DNA of 64,000 nucleotides from JAXMAO01 sp046350375 (GCA_046350375.1 JAXMAO010000007.1:1-64000); one strand, 5' to 3'; shown: positions 8,341 through 17,637, numbered from the stretch's first letter. The notes: generated by a model not told the origin, from the letters alone. A program made the numbers and translations.

Positions 8341-8439
8341 CCACAAGCGTGGACGCCTTCGGCGCTTCGAGTCGTTGGAGGGAGTCACGCCGCCGACTTG
8401 GCGTACGGGTGGTTGGCGTCATCGGAACTTGGTCTTTCA

Positions 8440-8880
8440 ATGATATTTCAGTCACGTGTAAGCTCCGGCCGCAAACGAGGGTCTCCACCTGCGTACGAGC
8501 GGCTCAATCGCGAGATATCAGGGGTTTGGTGGTTGCATGTGCTTATGTGTGCCGGATCAACGATCGTCGCGGCCCTTCTCGTCGTACAAGTCTGCTTTGC
8601 GTCAAGCATTGCCGAGCTGCGCAAACTTGGCGCGCTAGCAGGCCTACTCTCCGTCTGTCAGCTTGGTATTCTGACTGTTCTTCAGGTGGTCAAGCGCAGA
8701 CATCAGCACTCGTTCTTGGCCCGACTTCGAGATTGTGGTTTTCACATGTGCCCCGATTGCGGCTACCGTCTGACCGGGCTCGCAGCGGGCTCAGCATGTC
8801 CCGAATGCGGACTCGGTGATGCGATTGGCGTGGCAGAAGTTGAGTGGCGCGCCTGGTTGGAGTCACGGAATTCTCGGTAA
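8440..8880 (+). CDS. Putative immunity protein 1: two TM segments plus C-terminal zinc ribbon
   Basis: The 146-residue protein has two predicted membrane helices (about 30-52 and 62-82), a basic loop, and a zinc ribbon (Cys104, 107, 120, 123; CPDCGYRLTG then CPECG). ATG 8440 is preferred over an upstream TTG at 8398. It directly follows the RHS tip, the usual place for the immunity gene of a polymorphic toxin, and its membrane location fits a membrane-directed tip. The zinc ribbon recurs in nine other partner genes of the array. The function is inferred from position; no known immunity family is recognised. Confidence 0.6.
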   Translation: MIFQSRVSSGRKRGSPPAYERLNREISGVWWLHVLMCAGSTIVAALLVVQVCFASSIAELRKLGALAGLLSVCQLGILTVLQVVKRRHQHSFLARLRDCGFHMCPDCGYRLTGLAAGSACPECGLGDAIGVAEVEWRAWLESRNSR

Positions 8881-10058
8881 CTGGCGCATGCCTATCGATC
8901 CAAACGCGCCCCCGATCAGAGTGGGCGCGAAATAGCGGAGCCCGGGCCTCTCCGACTCCACTCCACGAGCGTGCCGTCGCCCGCCCGCTGAAGCGGACGC
9001 TGACGCGGAGGCTGGCGCCGCCGGAGAGCGACCCGGACGGCCAGACGTCGCCGCTGACGTGGGAGTTCGTGCGCGAGGTGCAGCGCGACTACGCCGGCGA
9101 CGAGCGCACGGGCGAGTTCGCGGTCGGGCCGCAAGGCGACGCGACGCCGACGGCGGAGTATTTCGGCGCGCTGGGCCGGCGGCCGATCAACGCGACGGGC
9201 GGGCCGGTGTATGATGGCCACGACCAAGTGGGCAGCAGCGTGCTGACGACGGACGGACAGAGCGGCTCGAGCAACGGCGCCCGGATGAGCCGGCGCTACT
9301 ACACCGCGTTCGGCGAGCGCGTGGCGGAGCTGGGCGAGGCCGGCCAGCCGCCGGCGGCCTGGGCGGCGACGACGTTCGGCTACTGCGGGGCGTTTGGTTA
9401 CGAAGGCTCGGCCGAGTGGCCGACGGAGAGTGACTTTGGCGGTTCGTCGGGCGGCGGTTCGGGCGGGTCGCCGTCGAATGACAATTTCTGGGAGAGTGAC
9501 CTGGGCGTGCTGCACGTCGGCGCGCGGTGGTATTGGCCGGAGACGGGGCGGTTTTTGCAGCGGGATCCGATTGGGATACGTCGAGGCGAGAATGTCTATT
9601 CATACGGCTCGGGTTGTCCCGTTCAGGGCACCGACCCAACCGGACATGGTATGGTCTGGTGGCCGGTCGGTCCGCCGCCCCCGGAGCCCCCGATTGTGGG
9701 TCCGCCGTCGCCAATCGCGTCTGACGACAGCGGCGGATACGGGGGGGAATGGTACGGGGGACCCGGTCTTTACGGATATGCGGGTGGAGCGCTACGAGGG
9801 CACATGATGCCGCCAGTGCCGCCGCGTGCGACGCCACCCACTCCACACTCGGGGTTTCATGCCAAGCACGTTGGTGGCGGGTTGTGTATTGTCGGTGCTG
9901 GCGAGACGATTCTCGGAGGTGCACTTGGTCTAATCGGGTTCTTCACTGGCCCCGGCGCACCGTTTTTCGAAGCAGCCGCCGCCGGGCTAATTACAACGGG
10001 CACTCAGACAATGGCGACAGGTGGCGCCCTGATAGGTTACGACAAGGCATTCAACTGA
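8844..10058 (+). CDS. Orphan RHS cassette 2 with membrane-type tip (SGFHxKHVGGGLC family)
   Basis: Backbone homology starts at about 8,991 (TLTRRLAPPESDPDG); upstream codons overlap the previous gene and are probably not meaningful. The shell end is complete (VLHVGARWYWPETGRFLQ, RDPIGI). The tip of about 165 residues has a Pro/Gly-rich linker followed by SGFHAKHVGGGLCIVGAG and a hydrophobic glycine-rich region (TILGGALGLIGFFTGPGAPF). A diverged copy of this tip is in the cassette at 30,361, and both are followed by homologous membrane proteins, strong evidence for a toxin-immunity pair. A pore-forming or membrane-inserting effector is inferred. No start codon with a ribosome site is evident, so the fragment is likely silent. 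Confidence 0.75.
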   Translation: MARLVGVTEFSVTGACLSIQTRPRSEWARNSGARASPTPLHERAVARPLKRTLTRRLAPPESDPDGQTSPLTWEFVREVQRDYAGDERTGEFAVGPQGDATPTAEYFGALGRRPINATGGPVYDGHDQVGSSVLTTDGQSGSSNGARMSRRYYTAFGERVAELGEAGQPPAAWAATTFGYCGAFGYEGSAEWPTESDFGGSSGGGSGGSPSNDNFWESDLGVLHVGARWYWPETGRFLQRDPIGIRRGENVYSYGSGCPVQGTDPTGHGMVWWPVGPPPPEPPIVGPPSPIASDDSGGYGGEWYGGPGLYGYAGGALRGHMMPPVPPRATPPTPHSGFHAKHVGGGLCIVGAGETILGGALGLIGFFTGPGAPFFEAAAAGLITTGTQTMATGGALIGYDKAFN

Positions 10059-10116
10059 TGTGGAGTGACTGGCGGATTGCTTCTGACTGCGGCAGCCCTC
10101 GTGGAAGACCGTTGCG

Positions 10117-10923
10117 ATGACGCCGAAACGAGGCGCGCCACTCACATGCACGTCCAATCTCCGATCCGGATTTCACACGGCCGCGATTCCCGTGGCATTG
10201 ATCATCCTAGTGGCCCAGCATGCTCAGGGCTTGCAGCGTTGGCTGCTGCAGGCGTGCGGCGCAGCGATTTGCGTTGTCGCCGTCGCAAGGGTAGTTCGAT
10301 GGATAACACGACGCAGAAAGGCCTGCCGAACGAGCTACTACTCAACGGGCACTTCTGAGATCCTGCTGATCGGTGTGTCGCAAGGAGCGATTGCTCCCGA
10401 GGTGCCGCCAGATGTCCAGTTTGAGCCCCACATTTACGAGGGCGTCCCCTCGCACACCGTCTCATGGGGCGCGCGAAGCGCACTTTGGGTCCTTACGTTT
10501 GCATGGTCCGTCGGGCTTGTTTCATTCATGGTGTGGCGATTTGGGCGGACCGGATCGCCGGCACTTACTGTAGACGGCATCGCTGAGTATAGCCTGGGTC
10601 TTGGTTCGGGTGTCCTGACAATTTCAGTCCTGGTCGACTGCGCGTTCTGCACGCACTACATCGTGTTGCCGTCAATGCTGAAGATTGAGACAGTGTTGCG
10701 AGGGTCTCGCGGTGGCACAGAGACGGCCTGTGTGCCTCTAGAGAGCGTGCACATTGAACTGGACACTGCCCGCGGCCGCCTTTGCGTTGTTCCGCTCGCT
10801 GCCGGCGACGACCGAACACGTTATTTGCTGCCCCTACCGCGGAACAGTGAAGTCCTGCAGTTTTCCCAGAGCATGATCGTCGCGGTTCTTGCCACGAAGG
10901 GCCGCTCCGAACGGATATTGTAG
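10117..10923 (+). CDS. Putative immunity protein 2: multi-TM protein with bPH-like C-terminus
   Basis: The 268-residue membrane protein has hydrophobic segments at about 24-62 (one or two helices), 125-146 and 160-180. A C-terminal beta-rich part beginning HYIVLPSMLKIE resembles a bacterial PH-like domain. It is clearly homologous throughout to the protein at 31,798-32,646 (shared QGLQRW-LQACG, PEVPPDVQFEPH, YEGVPSHTVSW, GVLTISVLVDC). Each of the two genes lies after a cassette with the same tip family, so they are very probably the cognate immunity proteins. There is no zinc ribbon in this family. Confidence 0.65.
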   Translation: MTPKRGAPLTCTSNLRSGFHTAAIPVALIILVAQHAQGLQRWLLQACGAAICVVAVARVVRWITRRRKACRTSYYSTGTSEILLIGVSQGAIAPEVPPDVQFEPHIYEGVPSHTVSWGARSALWVLTFAWSVGLVSFMVWRFGRTGSPALTVDGIAEYSLGLGSGVLTISVLVDCAFCTHYIVLPSMLKIETVLRGSRGGTETACVPLESVHIELDTARGRLCVVPLAAGDDRTRYLLPLPRNSEVLQFSQSMIVAVLATKGRSERIL

Positions 10924-11266
10924 GAATCGATGGCGTCTCTACCTTCGCAAGGTGCTCCGTAGGTTGGTGTTCCATCGTGCATTCCGCACTGATTCCAGCT
11001 TTGTCTGCGAGACGTGGGCAATCCGCGCTACGTGGTGACCTCGCGGCCGAGCGACCCGGTGCGCCATGGGTATAGCCTGCACTATACGAAGCAGAACGCG
11101 TTGTGGCTGGTGGTGAAGGCGGAGTGGGAGGTGCAGGGCGGGGCGGTGATCAACGAGCGGCGGAGCCGCGGCGGAGGAGATTCCGACCGAGGGTGGGCAT
11201 CGCGCGGACGCTGACGCGGCGACTGGGCCACCGGAAAGCGACCCGGACGGCCAAACGTCGCCGCTG

Positions 11267-12259
11267 GTGTGGGAGTTTGTGCGCGAGGTGCAGCGCGACC
11301 ACGACGGCGACGAGCGGACGGGCGAGTTCGCGGTCGGGTCGCAGGGCGACGCGACGCCGACGGCGGAGTATTTCGGCGGGCTGGGGCGGCAGTTCATCAA
11401 CGCCACGGGCGGGCCGGTGTATGATGGTCACGACCAGGTGGGCAGTGCCGTGCTGACGACGGATGCACAGAGCGGTTCGAGCAGCGGCGCGCGGCTGAGC
11501 CGGCGATACTACACCGCGTTTGGCGAGCGCGTGGCGGAGCTGGGCGAGGCCGGGCAGCCGCCGCCGGCGTGGGCGGCGACGACGTTCGGCTACTGCGGCG
11601 CGTTTGGCTACGAAGGCTCGGCCGAGTGGCCGACGGAGAGTAACTTCGGCGGCGCGTCGGGCGGTGGTTCGGGCGGCGCGTCGGGCGGTGGTTCCGGCGG
11701 CTCGTCGGGCGGTGGTTCCGGCGGCTCGTCGTCGAACGACGATTTCTGGGAGAGTGACCTGGGCGTGCTGCACGTCGGCGCGCGGTGGTACTGGCCGGAG
11801 ACGGGGCGGTTTTTAGAGAGGGATCCGATTGGGATTCTCGGTGCGCTGAATACCTATGTCTATTCGTCAGAATCTGTACTTGAGCAAACTGATCCGAGCG
11901 GGTTGGCACCTGAGTCGATAGTGCGAAGTCACGATTGGCGGTTTCGTGACCACAGGGAACAGGACCGATCTGCTCGTCGTCCGGTGCCGACGCGGTATTT
12001 GGGCGACCCACCGCCGCCGCCGCCGCAACCGCCGCCATCAGAAGTACCGGCACTGTTCCCGCCAACGGTTTGGCCATTTGAATTCGTAGAGAAGGGCGAG
12101 GCCACGCTGATTCTATCGTCCGTGGGAATGTGCGCCGCATTCATTGGTGACGCCTGCATGACGGTCGGCGGTGTTCCATTTTGGTACGACGGGGAGGGCG
12201 GCGAGTTCGGATACTGCACGAAACGTGTGGGACGAACGATCTTGCGAATCTGGGACTGA
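11267..12259 (+). CDS. Orphan RHS cassette 3 with Pro-rich linker and hydrophobic tip
   Basis: Backbone homology begins near 11,013 (GNPRYVVTSRP) but the first 250 bp contain several indels relative to the other copies (+1 near 11,166, -2 near 11,193, -1 near 11,226), so the usable frame begins at about 11,267. The Gly/Ser linker before FWESDLG is expanded to three copies of an 8-residue unit. The tip (about 140 residues) starts LAPESIVRSHDWRFRDH, related to the cassette at 30,361, then a polyproline stretch and a short hydrophobic region (ATLILSSVGMCAAFIG) with scattered cysteines. The effector activity is unknown. Confidence 0.7.
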   Translation: MWEFVREVQRDHDGDERTGEFAVGSQGDATPTAEYFGGLGRQFINATGGPVYDGHDQVGSAVLTTDAQSGSSSGARLSRRYYTAFGERVAELGEAGQPPPAWAATTFGYCGAFGYEGSAEWPTESNFGGASGGGSGGASGGGSGGSSGGGSGGSSSNDDFWESDLGVLHVGARWYWPETGRFLERDPIGILGALNTYVYSSESVLEQTDPSGLAPESIVRSHDWRFRDHREQDRSARRPVPTRYLGDPPPPPPQPPPSEVPALFPPTVWPFEFVEKGEATLILSSVGMCAAFIGDACMTVGGVPFWYDGEGGEFGYCTKRVGRTILRIWD

Positions 12260-12313
12260 TTTCACAACACCGTCGGCAGGGCTGAATCGCCTCTCGCCAA
12301 TGGAAACACATGC

Positions 12314-12754
12314 ATGCCAATTAAGACAGACGAAGCCCGTCCATTCGTCCGGGCCGGCGCCCTTGTCGTACTGACGGCACCCGTGTATGTCATCTATGGG
12401 CTCTTCGTAACGTCGGAGATGCGCCCCGACAGGGCAGGTCCCGGCACGCTTGCTGCGTGGTGGATCATCGTCACGGCTGTCAGCACCGGCTTGCTCTTTG
12501 CTGGACGGCGATTGCGACGCGGGCGCTTGGTCGGGGTCAGCCTGGTCTTGATGATGCTGCTGAGCGCAGGCAGCATCCTGTCAAGCGGGCTTGGGATCGC
12601 ACAGGGAATTCGCGAAGATTGGCCGTCGCATTTCGTTCGATTCTTCTGTTATCTTCTGCTGTTTGCGTTGCATTGCTTGACTACTCTTGGATTCGTCGGC
12701 GCCGCAGCGCTCCACCAGCAAGCCCTCCGGCGCGCACGACGTAGTGAAACCTGA
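12314..12754 (+). CDS. Putative immunity protein 3: four-TM protein
   Basis: The 146-residue protein is mostly membrane helices (about 14-32, 45-62, 72-93 and 110-136) with Arg-rich loops (RRLRRGR; RRARRSE). It follows cassette 3 by about 55 nt and is followed directly by the next RHS fragment, so position alone suggests immunity to the cassette 3 tip. No zinc ribbon and no recognised family. Confidence 0.5.
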   Translation: MPIKTDEARPFVRAGALVVLTAPVYVIYGLFVTSEMRPDRAGPGTLAAWWIIVTAVSTGLLFAGRRLRRGRLVGVSLVLMMLLSAGSILSSGLGIAQGIREDWPSHFVRFFCYLLLFALHCLTTLGFVGAAALHQQALRRARRSET

Positions 12755-12864
12755 TCAGCGGAGGCGATTCGCATCGGATCAGGCGCCGCTCCGTAGCGAC
12801 CCGGCGTCGGTGGGCGAGTATTTCGGCGCTGGGGCGATCGCTCATCAACGCGACCGGCGGGCCG

Positions 12865-13674
12865 GTGTATGATGGTCACGACCAGGTGGGCAGCAGCGTG
12901 CTGACGACGAATGCACAAAGTGGTTCGAGCAGCGGCGCCCGGATGAGCCGGCGATACTACACCGCGTTCGGCGAGCGCGTCGCGGAGCTGGGCGAGTCCG
13001 GTCAGCCGCCGCCGGCCTGGGCGGCGACGACGTTCGGCTACTGCGGGGCGTGGGGGTACGAGGGCTCGGCCGAGTGGCCGACGGAGAGTAACTTCGGCAG
13101 CCCGTCGTCGAACGACGATTTCTGGGAGAGTGACCTGGGCGTGCTGCACGTCGGCGCGCGGTGGTACTGGCCGGAGACGGGGCGGTTCTTGCAGAGGGAT
13201 CCGATGGGGATTGCGGGGGGCCTGAATGGCTACGCCTATGCGGACTCGGCTCCCATCGGCCAGATTGATCCTCAGGGTCTCGCGGTGTGGCGCTGGCGGA
13301 ACTTCTGGGGAAGTGGTTTTGCAGGAGGTGCAGCTGGAGCCACGCGCGGTGCCCTGACCGGAACCCCGCTGGGCCCTGCCGGCATCGGGGGTGGGTTTGT
13401 TGGTGGTGGTATCGCGGGATTCCTCGGGGGCTGCGTGGCGTACACTGGCTGGTGGACCTGGGATACTTCCTGGGAGATATACGACAACTACAAACTAGCC
13501 GCACAGATTGATTCGGACACACAAAAAGATGCGGAGCACAACCGCTTGGTGCGGGAGAGCAAGGCAGGCTTTGCGGATCCGTTCAACCCCGCGATAACGC
13601 AGAATCGTTCACTTCAGACTTTGGTCGATGGAGTTCGTGCGCAGCGCCGTGCGGCGGCCCTACCGACAAACTAA
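12865..13674 (+). CDS. Orphan RHS cassette 4 with Gly-zipper tip (WRWRNFWG family)
   Basis: Backbone homology starts at about 12,805 with a 2-bp deletion near 12,827, so the clean frame starts at 12,865 (MYDGHDQVG). The Gly/Ser linker is absent here (FGSPSSND). After RDPMGI the tip of about 145 residues has a glycine-rich hydrophobic part (WGSGFAGGAAGATRGALTG, then GGGFVGGGIAGFLGGC) typical of membrane-inserting glycine zippers. A charged helical part follows. The tip is related to that at 22,625-23,428, and the two downstream genes are also related to each other. Confidence 0.72.
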   Translation: MYDGHDQVGSSVLTTNAQSGSSSGARMSRRYYTAFGERVAELGESGQPPPAWAATTFGYCGAWGYEGSAEWPTESNFGSPSSNDDFWESDLGVLHVGARWYWPETGRFLQRDPMGIAGGLNGYAYADSAPIGQIDPQGLAVWRWRNFWGSGFAGGAAGATRGALTGTPLGPAGIGGGFVGGGIAGFLGGCVAYTGWWTWDTSWEIYDNYKLAAQIDSDTQKDAEHNRLVRESKAGFADPFNPAITQNRSLQTLVDGVRAQRRAAALPTN

Positions 13675-13727
13675 GATGGGCGACCAGAACAGGAGTGGCA
13701 TCCACGGCACAAACATCGGAGAAGCAC

Positions 13728-14105
13728 GTGCGACTGTACGGGATAGATGACAACCAAGAAGTAAAGCGACTCACCGGGCAAGCGGAGTCGCGGGTTCCTT
13801 TCGCTCTCACCAAGACGCTGCTAATCTTCGTCCCGAGCGCAATTGTGCTGACGTTGGTTCTTGGGAGGATCATCGGCGAAACATGGGCGGGAGTATTGGG
13901 CGTGTTTGCCGCGGGACTGATTGCTCCGACCCGTCTGCTATGCCGTCGATCCGCGAGAATGCACATTCGCAGGGTTCTGTCCGAGCGGAACCGGTGTGTG
14001 TCGTGCGGATATGACTTGTCTGGCAACGCTAGCGGTCATTGTCCTGAATGCGGAGAGGGGGTTTCGCGATTCGACCGCCCCAAGTGCTATTACCCCGAGC
14101 GGTAA
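13728..14105 (+). CDS. Putative immunity protein 4: TM protein with C-terminal zinc ribbon
   Basis: The 125-residue protein starts at a GTG (13728) preceded by GGAG at 7 nt spacing; an upstream GTG at 13695 is less well placed. Order: GIDD motif, two membrane helices (about 25-45 and 52-67), Arg-rich segment, zinc ribbon (CVSCGYDLSGNASGHCPECG). It aligns with the protein at 23,491-23,886 over the GIDD motif, helices, R-L-C-x-R segment and ribbon. Both follow related Gly-zipper tips, so this is well supported as the cognate immunity gene. Confidence 0.65.
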   Translation: MRLYGIDDNQEVKRLTGQAESRVPFALTKTLLIFVPSAIVLTLVLGRIIGETWAGVLGVFAAGLIAPTRLLCRRSARMHIRRVLSERNRCVSCGYDLSGNASGHCPECGEGVSRFDRPKCYYPER

Positions 14106-14118
14106 ATAGTGAACATCT

Positions 14119-14320
14119 TCACGCGGCGGCGTATTGGACATCGGGATGAGCGAAGTAAGATTGGACGAGCGCGGGGTGTGCCTGCCGGATGCGCAGGTGG
14201 CCGCGGACGAGGTCGATCATTTGCGCCTGCGTCGCCGGCCGCGTGCGGCCGACGGCGTTGGCCTTGACGTCGTGGTTGAGATACTCGTCGGGATTCAGTT
14301 CGGGGCTGTACCCCGGCGCG
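14119..14320 (-). pseudogene. IS630-family transposase C-terminal remnant
   Basis: The minus strand from about 14,320 encodes PGYSPELNPDEYLNHDVKAN and about 45 more residues to a stop at 14,119. This is the C-terminal catalytic block of IS630-family transposases (the Glu of the DDE triad lies in LNPDEY). The N-terminal two thirds are absent. It sits between immunity gene 4 and a Hint remnant, so the insertion or its decay probably removed the RHS part of cassette 5. Confidence 0.75.
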
Positions 14321-14361
14321 CCTCATACTCCGAGGCATGAATCTGCTCTCATCGGAGTTGT

Positions 14362-14491
14362 CAAGTGTACCCGTGCTCTCCGCCGAGAAACGCCGCCTGG
14401 CGCGCCGGTTCGCGTTTACAACCTGTCCGTGGCAGGTAGCCAGATCTTCTGCGTTGGCAAGGACCATGTGATTGTGCATAACAAACAATAG
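14362..14491 (+). pseudogene. Hint-domain C-terminal remnant (cassette 5)
   Basis: The frame ending at 14,491 encodes VRVYNLSVAGSQIFCVGKD then HVIVHNKQ and stop, the last two blocks of a Hint (intein/hedgehog-like) domain. It matches the ends of the Hint domains at 20.3 kb and 27.0 kb. The rest of the domain and the RHS shell are missing; the IS630 remnant lies just upstream. As in the other two copies, only two residues follow the terminal HN. Confidence 0.7.
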
Positions 14492-14704
14492 ATGGCCCTC
14501 GCTCTTGGCAAGATTGCATGGAGTGCCCCACGGATGTATTCAGGTACTTACAACATCATTCTGAAAGCGATCAGTGCGAGCCTAATCCTGATCGGAAGTT
14601 GCGCATGCCTCGCGCTCAGCGCCCCCGAGTGGCCGTTTGTGGGCATGATCATGGCCGGTCTGCTCCTTGCAACGTGGCTATCGCAGCGCCGGACGTCGAG
14701 GTAG
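14492..14704 (+). CDS. Small membrane protein after the Hint remnant
   Basis: The 70-residue protein has two predicted membrane helices (about 20-42 and 48-63) and a basic tail (SQRRTSR). Its ATG directly follows the stop of the Hint remnant, which suggests translational coupling in the original cassette. Immunity is inferred from position only. Confidence 0.45.
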   Translation: MALALGKIAWSAPRMYSGTYNIILKAISASLILIGSCACLALSAPEWPFVGMIMAGLLLATWLSQRRTSR

Positions 14705-14779
14705 CCGATTCTCAAATGGCGGTGCCGAGGAGAGTCGCAGCCGGCCGAGCACGACTACGGCACGCGGGCCAACCGGCTG

Positions 14780-16021
14780 ATGTACTTCGCGGTGAAGGAC
14801 GCGGCCGGGGTCGAGACGCGGCGGGTGAGTTTCGCGTATGAGCGGACGGGCAACCCGCGCTACGTGGTGACCTCGCGGCCGGCCGACCCGGTCCGCCACG
14901 CGTATGGCTTGCACTATACGAAGCAGAACGGGTTGTGGCTGGTGGTGAAGTCGGAGTGGGAGGTGCAGGGCGGGGCGGTGGTGAACGAGCGGCGGAGCGC
15001 GGCGGAGGAGATATTGACCGACGGGGTCGGCATCGCGCGGGCGCTGACGCGGCGGCTGTCGCCGGGCGAAAATGATCCGGACGGCCAGACGTCGCCGCTG
15101 ACGTGGGAGTTCGTGCGCGAGGTGCAGCGCGACTACGCCGGCGACGAGCGCACGGGCGAGTTCGCGGTCGGGCCGCAAGGCGACGCGACGCCGACGGCGG
15201 AGTATTTCGGCGCGCTGGGGCGACAGTTGATCAACGCGACGGGCGGGCCGGTGTATGATGGCCACGACCCGGTGGGCAGCAGCGTGCTGACGACGGACGG
15301 ACAGAGCGGTTCGAGCAGTGGCGCCCGGATGAGCCGGCGATACTACACCGCGTTCGGCGAGCGCGTCGCGGAGCTGGGCGAGGCCGGCCAGCCGCCGCCA
15401 AGCTGGGCGGCGACGACGTTCGGCTACTGCGGGGCGTTTGGTTACGAAGGTTCGGCCGAGTGGCCGACGGAGAGTAACTTCGGCGGCTCGTCGGGTGGTG
15501 GTTCGGGCGGCTCGTCCTCGAACGACAATTTCTGGGAGAGTGACCTGGGCGTGCTGCACGTCGGCGCGCGGTGGTATTGGCCGGAGACGGGGCGGTTTTT
15601 GCAGCGGGATCCGATAGGGATTCGTGGCGGGCTAAACGTCTACGCGTACGGGCGAAGTCGACCGGTTTCGGAAACGGATCCTGGCGGATTGCTGTCAGAC
15701 GATGACAAGCCCGGCGTCATCGACAGCCCCAGCGACTACGTGGGCGTGGCAGGCGCCGTTTCTGGTATTGGGGGTGGAATCGCGGGCCTTGCCGGCGCAC
15801 CTGTCACTGCGGCGGTTTGCACGGGAGTCGGCGTCGTTTGCGGAGCTATCTGGCTCGTCGATTTCTGGATGCAGCCAACGCCAGCTCCAGATCCGCTGCC
15901 GCCGCCGCCGGATTTGGTGGACGGCCTGGATCTTGTCATTTTCTTCTACGAAACAGCGACCATCCCACTCCACGGTCAGCCATCGAGGCTTCGACACCAT
16001 CCGTTGGACGGCTACCCCTGA
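14780..16021 (+). CDS. Orphan RHS cassette 6 with glycine-rich membrane tip
   Basis: Backbone homology begins at about 14,741 (AEHDYGTRANRL), one of the longer type A fragments, and is intact to RDPIGIRGG. The tip (about 120 residues) reads SDYVGVAGAVSGIGGGIAGL, APVTAAVCTGVGVVCGAIWL, then a proline-rich segment and an acidic/hydrophobic stretch (DLVDGLDLVIFFYETA). The alternating Gly/Ala hydrophobic part suggests membrane insertion. No promoter or strong ribosome site is visible. The next gene, with a zinc ribbon and bPH-like domain, is its likely immunity partner. Confidence 0.72.
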   Translation: MYFAVKDAAGVETRRVSFAYERTGNPRYVVTSRPADPVRHAYGLHYTKQNGLWLVVKSEWEVQGGAVVNERRSAAEEILTDGVGIARALTRRLSPGENDPDGQTSPLTWEFVREVQRDYAGDERTGEFAVGPQGDATPTAEYFGALGRQLINATGGPVYDGHDPVGSSVLTTDGQSGSSSGARMSRRYYTAFGERVAELGEAGQPPPSWAATTFGYCGAFGYEGSAEWPTESNFGGSSGGGSGGSSSNDNFWESDLGVLHVGARWYWPETGRFLQRDPIGIRGGLNVYAYGRSRPVSETDPGGLLSDDDKPGVIDSPSDYVGVAGAVSGIGGGIAGLAGAPVTAAVCTGVGVVCGAIWLVDFWMQPTPAPDPLPPPPDLVDGLDLVIFFYETATIPLHGQPSRLRHHPLDGYP

Positions 16022-16084
16022 CGTGCCCCTCTCGCTAACCTGCCCCGGGCGTGTAGCGGTAGTCCTGGCGTCCTGCCCCGTGAA

Positions 16085-16741
16085 GTGGAAAACCGGTCGA
16101 TGGGTGCACGGATTCGGTACTTCACGGAGCGCATCATTCACAAGTCGTCGAGTGACGCAGACAACATGATGTCGTTATCCTCAGAACCTGACCGTACTAC
16201 GGCCGGCACGCCATCGCAGTGTTTGGTCTGTGGTTACTACCTAGTAACGTCTGTTGCGTCAGTCCGTTGCCCCGAATGCGGTCTGCTGTACGATTCGAGT
16301 ACCCGATCATGGCGACCAAGCAAGAAATCGCAGGTAGTGTTTGCTGCTACGGGCGGTGCCATTGGTTGCATTCCCAGTGCGATGATTGCCTGGAGCGCGA
16401 TCTCGCGAGGCGTTTGGAATTCGCGCACGCGCTTCTTCTGTATTCTGTTTGCGACTGCGATCACATCGCTGATAACCAGCGCAATTTTGGTTTGGCGTCA
16501 AGGCAACAAGTACTATCTCGTTACCAACCGCGAAGGACTTCGATTCAGCGCGGGACGACGTCGCGTTGCCCTCAGTTGGTCGGACGTCAAGGGCTGCCGC
16601 CATTCGTTTTGGACACTGGTCGTCATACCAAGATCCGAAAGCGCGTTTCGCATTTCTGGGGTCTCCAAGAATGATCGCTGCGAGATTTGTGGGCAAATTC
16701 GATCATGGATGGATGGCTCGAACGGACACCTGCAACCATGA
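16085..16741 (+). CDS. Putative immunity protein 6: zinc ribbon, two TM, bPH-like domain
   Basis: The 218-residue protein carries its zinc ribbon at the N-terminus (Cys46, 49, 62, 65; CLVCGYYLVT then CPECG), then two membrane helices (about 85-108 and 115-140) and a bacterial PH-like domain starting NKYYLVTNREGLRF. The same order occurs in the IS-interrupted gene at 24,161-25,741, so these are two copies of one immunity family. Start uncertain: several ATGs lie before the ribbon. Confidence 0.6.
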   Translation: MENRSMGARIRYFTERIIHKSSSDADNMMSLSSEPDRTTAGTPSQCLVCGYYLVTSVASVRCPECGLLYDSSTRSWRPSKKSQVVFAATGGAIGCIPSAMIAWSAISRGVWNSRTRFFCILFATAITSLITSAILVWRQGNKYYLVTNREGLRFSAGRRRVALSWSDVKGCRHSFWTLVVIPRSESAFRISGVSKNDRCEICGQIRSWMDGSNGHLQP

Positions 16742-17637
16742 GGCCGCAGTGGCGAGTACGTCGGCTCGGCGACGCGGCGCCGACGGCGGAGTATTTCGGC
16801 GCGCTCGGGCGGCAGCTCATTAACGCGACCGGCGGGCCGGTGTATGATGGACACGACCAGGTGGGCAGCGCGGTGCTGACGACGGATGCACAGAGCGGCT
16901 CGAACAACGGCGCGCGGATGAGCCGGCGCTACTTCACCGCGTTCGGCGAGCGCGTCGCGGAACTCGGAGAATCCGGCCAGCCTCCGCCGAGTTGGGCGGC
17001 GACGACGTTCGGCTACTGCGGCGCGTGGGGCTACGAGGGCTCGGCCGAGTGGCCGACGGAGAGTAACTTCGGCAGCCCGTCGTCGAACGACGATTTCTGG
17101 GAGAGTGACCTGGGCGTGCTGCACGTCGGCGCGCGGTGGTACTGGCCGGAGACGGGGAGGTTTCTAGAGAGGGATCCGATTGGGATAAGAGGTGGGGCGA
17201 ACGTTTACCAGTATTCAAGCAATTGCCCGACCAACCGAATCGATCCCAAAGGCCTAGAATCGATCATCGGGGAAATAATCGAAGCGGTCAAATTAGCCGA
17301 GCGAGCTCAAGGAATATACGACGATGTCCACAATGCCTTTTTGGGAGAGTGGGAGGAGATCGTTAAGGACCACCTGGAAAGCTGGATTGTGGAGCAACTC
17401 AACCATGCTCTCAATGGCGTCGGTGTATGTTTTACTGTTGCACGGTGGGCCGCAGAGGCGGGAATCGCAATCAGCGATGCCGTCAACGAGGCCCAGCAAG
17501 ATAGCATGACGGCTCCCGGCCCCGCCCACATCACGCGCCCTACGGATGTCCTAACTGATTCACGGGCGGGGACCTGGCTTGATCGAGCCGGAAAGACCTC
17601 CGCATGGGGCGCTGGTCACGCGATGCTCGGCGGGTAG
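16687..17637 (+). CDS. Orphan RHS cassette 7 with helical tip
   Basis: Backbone homology begins at about 16,771 (DAAPTAEYFGALGRQL); the earlier codons overlap immunity gene 6. The shell end is complete (FLERDPIGIRGG). The tip of about 140 residues is mostly amphipathic helix (IIEAVKLAERAQGIYDDVHN; VKDHLESWIVEQLNHALNG) with a moderately hydrophobic middle (GVCFTVARWAAEAGIAISDA). It is unlike the glycine-zipper tips elsewhere. Its activity is unknown. The Gly/Ser linker is absent, as in cassette 4. Confidence 0.7.
   Translation: MWANSIMDGWLERTPATMRPQWRVRRLGDAAPTAEYFGALGRQLINATGGPVYDGHDQVGSAVLTTDAQSGSNNGARMSRRYFTAFGERVAELGESGQPPPSWAATTFGYCGAWGYEGSAEWPTESNFGSPSSNDDFWESDLGVLHVGARWYWPETGRFLERDPIGIRGGANVYQYSSNCPTNRIDPKGLESIIGEIIEAVKLAERAQGIYDDVHNAFLGEWEEIVKDHLESWIVEQLNHALNGVGVCFTVARWAAEAGIAISDAVNEAQQDSMTAPGPAHITRPTDVLTDSRAGTWLDRAGKTSAWGAGHAMLGG

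Noticed and set aside
10117..10923. Initial idea that this gene encodes part of the RHS secretion machinery
   Set aside because: A homologue follows another cassette with the same tip family, so immunity is the simpler explanation.
14134..14340. Plus-strand 68-codon frame after immunity gene 4
   Set aside because: The minus strand of the same DNA encodes the conserved IS630 transposase end, which explains the open frame.
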